NCBI GenBank assembly: GCA_018402385.1
Contig: JAGYJA010000007.1
Span: forward strand, 310,001 to 374,000
Reading direction: 5' to 3'
Length of the DNA stretch: 64,000 nucleotides
Origin: Flavobacteriaceae bacterium
Lineage (GTDB): Bacteria > Bacteroidota > Bacteroidia > Flavobacteriales > Flavobacteriaceae
In this document: in pieces, positions 60,285 through 64,000 of the stretch
Layout: the number at the start of each line of letters is the position of its first letter
Numbering within the stretch: the first letter of the stretch is position 1
The notes under the pieces: generated by a model
What the model saw: the letters and a program-made list of their open reading frames with translations, nothing else
The model's database searches: none
What the model was told of the DNA's origin: nothing
Translations under genes and position numbers: made by a program

Positions 60285-61060
60285 TACTTTATAAACTTTT
60301 TACTCACCCGCTCGCCGGTTTCACTTTCAAAAACTACAAAATATAACCCTGACTGAAGCTGGTTGACATCTATTTGTGATTGCCCTGCTTCTATAAAATG
60401 GGTTTGTTGCAGTTTACCGTTCAAATCAAACACATTTGTTTGCACCTTTTGGTTGAAATTGTTGTTGACATACAAGGTTTTTTTCGTAGGGTTGGGAAAA
60501 AGTGTAAAAATATTTTGAGTAAATATGTGGTTTGATAAAAAACCGCTATTATATTTTACCCAATCTCCAAGATTATTTGTAATATGTAATACGTTATAGT
60601 TGCCAAAATCTTCTATATTGTAAATAAAAGGGTTTTTAGGGTTTCCATTACTTTCTAGTGGTAATTCTACAAAAAATGAATTATGCAAATCTATAAAATT
60701 TAGAATATCGGGGTCTTCACAAGTATTTGGCTGAATATCAAAAAGTTCAGCTAAAGAGAATTGATTGTCTGAAACATCAAAATAAATAATATTAAATCCA
60801 AAACACTGTGATGTGGAAGAACTAAAGAAAAATTCAAAATAATCACCTAAAAGGCTATCAAACCCCCCATTAAAATCAGTAGGTGAATTAAGAACTTGAC
60901 CGTCTATGTTGCCTTCTATAAAACTCCAAGTGTTATTTAGTAAGGCCTCAGATTGCGAATATACAGCATTTGTTGTTTGGTTAAACAACATTTCTGGTAA
61001 GCCAAGCATAAAGGCAAAGCTAAAAAAAATTACTTTAATTTTTAAATTAAATGTTTTCAT
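60281..61060 (-). CDS. secreted T9SS protein, function unknown
   Basis: A 259-aa exported protein with signal peptide near the N-terminus (VIFFSFAFMLGLPEMLFNQ) and a type IX C-terminal sorting domain (FTLFPNPTKKTLYVNNNFNQ to ESETGERVSKKFIKY). The 150 residues in between (WSFIEGNIDGQVLNSPTDFN, SSSTSQCFGFNIIYFDVSDNQFSLAELFD) look like a small lipocalin-like beta domain, seen in similar cargo, but I cannot name it. It follows the subtilase gene by 5 bp and probably shares its transcript. Confidence 0.85.
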   Translation of the reverse strand: MKTFNLKIKVIFFSFAFMLGLPEMLFNQTTNAVYSQSEALLNNTWSFIEGNIDGQVLNSPTDFNGGFDSLLGDYFEFFFSSSTSQCFGFNIIYFDVSDNQFSLAELFDIQPNTCEDPDILNFIDLHNSFFVELPLESNGNPKNPFIYNIEDFGNYNVLHITNNLGDWVKYNSGFLSNHIFTQNIFTLFPNPTKKTLYVNNNFNQKVQTNVFDLNGKLQQTHFIEAGQSQIDVNQLQSGLYFVVFESETGERVSKKFIKY

Positions 61061-61065
61061 AACGC

Positions 61066-63912
61066 TTAGTTTTTGATGAGGTTCTTAGAGTCTTGCACTT
61101 CTCCATTGGCAACTAATATCACACTGTAAAGTGAAGTTGGATAGCTTGAGACATTAATGGTGACAGTGTTGAGTGTGGTGTCTAAAATATAATTATCTGA
61201 GGAGCCAGAATTTTGGTTTACGAACATTATATATGCAGAGTTGGCATTGTATGCAACGTAATTGACAGTAACTGTTGAAGTTGCTGGGTTAGGCACCAGA
61301 CTTTGTATTTTGTATGGGTTTACGGTTACCTGCAGTTCATCATAGTCTTTTAAACCGTCCAGGTTTGAAATCACTTCCAGCTTATATTGTTGGGTAAACT
61401 GAGGGGACACCGTAATACTGGTCCCGGTATAAATCAGGTTGCCGTCGACATCATACCAGTTATAGATTGCGTCCTCATTGATATCTGCTGCTTGCAGGGT
61501 GATGCTATCACTTCGGTCAATTTCTTCATCACCACCGGCATGTGCAAGAAAGGCAGCCCTCGGCTGCTTCCTAACTTCATAAGTAACCCCTCCAACCACT
61601 TCATTTGTACTATTATCTTTTTGGATCACGTGATACGTATAGAGCCTTTTATCAGTTAACTTTTTTGTTAAAAAATTAAAAGTGATGTAGGCGGTTCCAA
61701 ATTCGTTGGGTAAAAATTGCAGATTGTCCAAAGTGAAATTATCGTCGGTGGCGATGAGTTTTTTTTCATTTGAGGTTGCTAGAAACGCTGAACCTTGCTT
61801 GTTTCCCCTTTGCCATGCTGCATACAACACTTCGTCCATAACGACACCAATTTCTGCCTCTTGATATATTGGACTTCCTGATTCTTTATCGTCTGCTTTT
61901 AAAACAAGTTTATAACTCTTGGATTCATTGGAAAAATTACCAACACCCGTAATACTTCCAACCGCTAATGTGTTGGGAACCACATCCACAATATTCATGT
62001 TTTTCCAGGCTATATTATTGTTGTTCACCACATTTTGAGGAAGATTGCTTGTTTCCTGGACTGTCATCGGGTCATCATTGGATACAATCCTGGCCACCAA
62101 ACAAAAATGCCAGGGGTTTGTACCTATGTTTTGAAAATCCTCAGGGTTGGGGACCAACCAGGGAATTTCGATGATGGCTTCTTTACCGGGTGTCAATTCT
62201 GGTATTGAAACTGTTGCTATTTGACCCCCCAAAGTAACACCATCTATACTCATCGATCCATCCCACAAATCTGGCCAAATACTGGGCGCTGCGTGTGATT
62301 TTGCCCAATAAAGCTCAAGAGTGTCATTACCTGATGAGGTTATACAACTTCGGTTGGTAACTCGCACATTGACATAATTGGGCTCTACAGGATCATATTC
62401 GGGGTTTTGATGGACATCAATATAGCTTTCCCCTGAATTGTGCCGTACCCATATTTCCTGAGTGTTCCAAAACACTTCTTCAGTATTCTGGTCCGGTTCA
62501 ACTCCGTAATCAACCATAGAGTTACGCACCATTAAATCCAGCTCGCCAATGTAGTTGGGGTCATCCATACATTTGGCGGTTAATACCGCACGGTATGCAT
62601 TTACTCTTCCTGTACCTAATTGACCAACATAAGGTTGATTCCAAGGTATATGATAAATATCGTCTGCGGTGGTCATGATGATATCTTTGACCTGTTGTGC
62701 TGTTAAATTAGGATTGGCAGCAAAAACTAAGGCGGCAACACCAGTAACTATTGGTGTAGCGGGAGAAGTAGCAACTTTTAAATGATAACCAGTAGGAAAA
62801 TTGTCATAATCATCTGTAATACCCAATAAAAGCTGTCCTGGGGAGGTTACGTCTACTTTATCATTATGTGTGTGAGAAGAAGTGTTTCCAGTATCGGGGC
62901 GTGTTAAATGAACATCTTTCCACGATCTAAAATACCCGGGCACACAGGTATCACAAGCTTTAATGTCATGAGAGTAGCCGGGAGCAACCCTTTCTCCTAC
63001 CGTGGTTACTGATAACGTGCTTTCATAAGATGCAGGAAAAGCATGGCCATGACCATCTCCACAACTACCTCCATCTGGCCCGTTCCCTGCTGCTGACACT
63101 ACTAGTATTCCCCTTGCTGCAATACTATCTAGTATTTTGTTATGTGTATCGTTAAAAGAACAAGTAGCAAGCCAACTTGTGTTAATTACTTTTACACCAG
63201 GAACATTTGAAACTGCAATTAAGCCATTCATGAAAGCCTGTCTTGATACTACTAAATTTGATTCGTGCGCGATTGAAGCCATCCCTTTATTGTTATTAGT
63301 TTTAGCAGCAATCATTCCCGCAGTTGATGTTCCGTGGGGTGTATTGTCTATTGGTGTAGGGACCTCTATTATGTTTGTGCCGATTAAATCTTCATGATTT
63401 AAATCAACTTTAGTATCCGCAATTCCAACTAAAATTCCATTACCTTTTGTTATAGTCCAAGCGAGAGGAGCTCTAATTAGATCTAGTGCTGTATTTCTTC
63501 CTCCTATAATTAAGTCATTATAATCATCTGGAAGAATTGAAAAGCTAGTTGTTTGATTTTCTAAAAGCATTTCATTAAAAAAAACTTGTTCATAAAAATT
63601 AACTTCGTGGCGATTCAAAATTTCATTCACATTAATTCCAGTTGAAACAGAAAGTAAATATGTTCTTTCAATATTGGAAAATTGAACATCGGGAAACGCC
63701 TTCTCAAAAGTAAAGACAGGCTTTGCATTAAGAGCCGAAGCAAAACCTATGTTTTGCATCGTTAGGGTCAAGGTCTGATCTGCATTTACAATTTTTTGTA
63801 TTTCCCCCAATTCATACCCTTCTTTAATTTCAAGATAATAAGAATCAAGGTCTTGTGAATAAATGTACACAAAGGGCAGCACTAAAGCAAAGCATAAAAC
63901 TAATTTTCTCAT
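61066..63912 (-). CDS. S8 family (subtilisin-like) serine protease with T9SS domain
   Basis: A 948-aa secreted protease: signal peptide MRKLVLCFALVLPFVYIYSQ, a propeptide-like region to about 140, and a peptidase S8 domain with Asp166 (GIADTKVDLNHEDL), His193 (NTPHGTSTAGM), oxyanion Asn277 (SAAGNGPDGG) and Ser383 (ATSPATPIVTG). An insert with Cys320-x-x-Cys323 (ACDTCVPGYF) sits between. C-terminal are Ig-like/PKD-like segments and a T9SS tail (SLVPNPATSTVTVNY). It is a surface or extracellular protease exported by T9SS; 88 bp of its upstream region are in the window and show no consensus promoter. Confidence 0.94.
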   Translation of the reverse strand: MRKLVLCFALVLPFVYIYSQDLDSYYLEIKEGYELGEIQKIVNADQTLTLTMQNIGFASALNAKPVFTFEKAFPDVQFSNIERTYLLSVSTGINVNEILNRHEVNFYEQVFFNEMLLENQTTSFSILPDDYNDLIIGGRNTALDLIRAPLAWTITKGNGILVGIADTKVDLNHEDLIGTNIIEVPTPIDNTPHGTSTAGMIAAKTNNNKGMASIAHESNLVVSRQAFMNGLIAVSNVPGVKVINTSWLATCSFNDTHNKILDSIAARGILVVSAAGNGPDGGSCGDGHGHAFPASYESTLSVTTVGERVAPGYSHDIKACDTCVPGYFRSWKDVHLTRPDTGNTSSHTHNDKVDVTSPGQLLLGITDDYDNFPTGYHLKVATSPATPIVTGVAALVFAANPNLTAQQVKDIIMTTADDIYHIPWNQPYVGQLGTGRVNAYRAVLTAKCMDDPNYIGELDLMVRNSMVDYGVEPDQNTEEVFWNTQEIWVRHNSGESYIDVHQNPEYDPVEPNYVNVRVTNRSCITSSGNDTLELYWAKSHAAPSIWPDLWDGSMSIDGVTLGGQIATVSIPELTPGKEAIIEIPWLVPNPEDFQNIGTNPWHFCLVARIVSNDDPMTVQETSNLPQNVVNNNNIAWKNMNIVDVVPNTLAVGSITGVGNFSNESKSYKLVLKADDKESGSPIYQEAEIGVVMDEVLYAAWQRGNKQGSAFLATSNEKKLIATDDNFTLDNLQFLPNEFGTAYITFNFLTKKLTDKRLYTYHVIQKDNSTNEVVGGVTYEVRKQPRAAFLAHAGGDEEIDRSDSITLQAADINEDAIYNWYDVDGNLIYTGTSITVSPQFTQQYKLEVISNLDGLKDYDELQVTVNPYKIQSLVPNPATSTVTVNYVAYNANSAYIMFVNQNSGSSDNYILDTTLNTVTINVSSYPTSLYSVILVANGEVQDSKNLIKN

Positions 63913-64000
63913 AGTGGTTGGTATTTAGATGTTAGTAAATTATTGTTGTGATCATCTAAATCAACTACCATACAGGGGAGAAATGCTTTATCAAAAGCTT

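Overview
The window reads as chromosomal DNA of a Flavobacteriaceae member (Bacteroidota). The evidence is an AT-rich sequence, TAnnTTTG-type -7 promoter boxes, gliding genes gldA, gldB and gldC, several secreted proteins with type IX secretion (T9SS) C-terminal sorting domains, exosortase XrtF, and a dcw cluster whose FtsZ and MraY have the long Bacteroidota form. No phage, transposase, plasmid gene or CRISPR array was seen.

Layout. 1-417: a tRNA-Arg gene, a broken partial copy of it, and short palindromic repeats. 418-16501 (minus strand): a nearly complete division and cell-wall cluster, mraZ-rsmH-ftsL-ftsI-murE-mraY-murD-ftsW-murG-murC-ftsQ-ftsA-ftsZ, followed by a YqeY-like gene. murF, murB and ddl are absent. 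16.7-29.4 kb: housekeeping and gliding genes (hydrolase, engB, gldC/gldB, nadE, a LuxR-type regulator with a frameshift, dnaG, an ECF sigma operon, a polyprenyl synthase, a T9SS protein, rlmN). 29.4-43.7 kb: a T9SS serine protease, queA, aroA, a frameshifted mazG-like gene, three DUF3857/transglutaminase-fold proteins, dtd, rsgA, a DAHP synthase-chorismate mutase fusion, and gldA. 43.7-57.3 kb: a copper island, all on the minus strand. It holds two HMA proteins, a TonB-dependent receptor, two HYC_CC_PP proteins, an HMA-MauE fusion, a 16-cysteine four-helix copper protein, an AraC-type regulator, a DUF305 protein and a CusABC-like RND pump. 57.4-64 kb: exosortase XrtF and its partner, a broken lplA, a GAF protein, and two T9SS cargo proteins, one of them a subtilase.

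How the genes work together. The dcw genes make lipid II and build the divisome, probably with MraZ acting on repeats in front of its own gene. The copper genes look like one detoxification and trafficking system: periplasmic HMA carriers, an RND pump, a cytosolic copper store, and an outer-membrane receptor module whose exported proteins all carry vicinal Cys-Cys pairs.

The main caution is that at least six genes are interrupted by single-base shifts or a stop codon (RR 21.4 kb, mazG 33.8 kb, araC 48.6 kb, cusB/DUF3347 50.3 kb, tolC 52.7 kb, lplA 59 kb). Several of these lie in short homopolymers, so consensus errors must be excluded before biological readings are accepted. The most interesting observations are the dnaX-like slippery site in the response regulator, the DnaG zinc motif without any zinc ligand, the tandem transglutaminase-fold proteins that lost their catalytic residues, and the Cys-Cys copper module.
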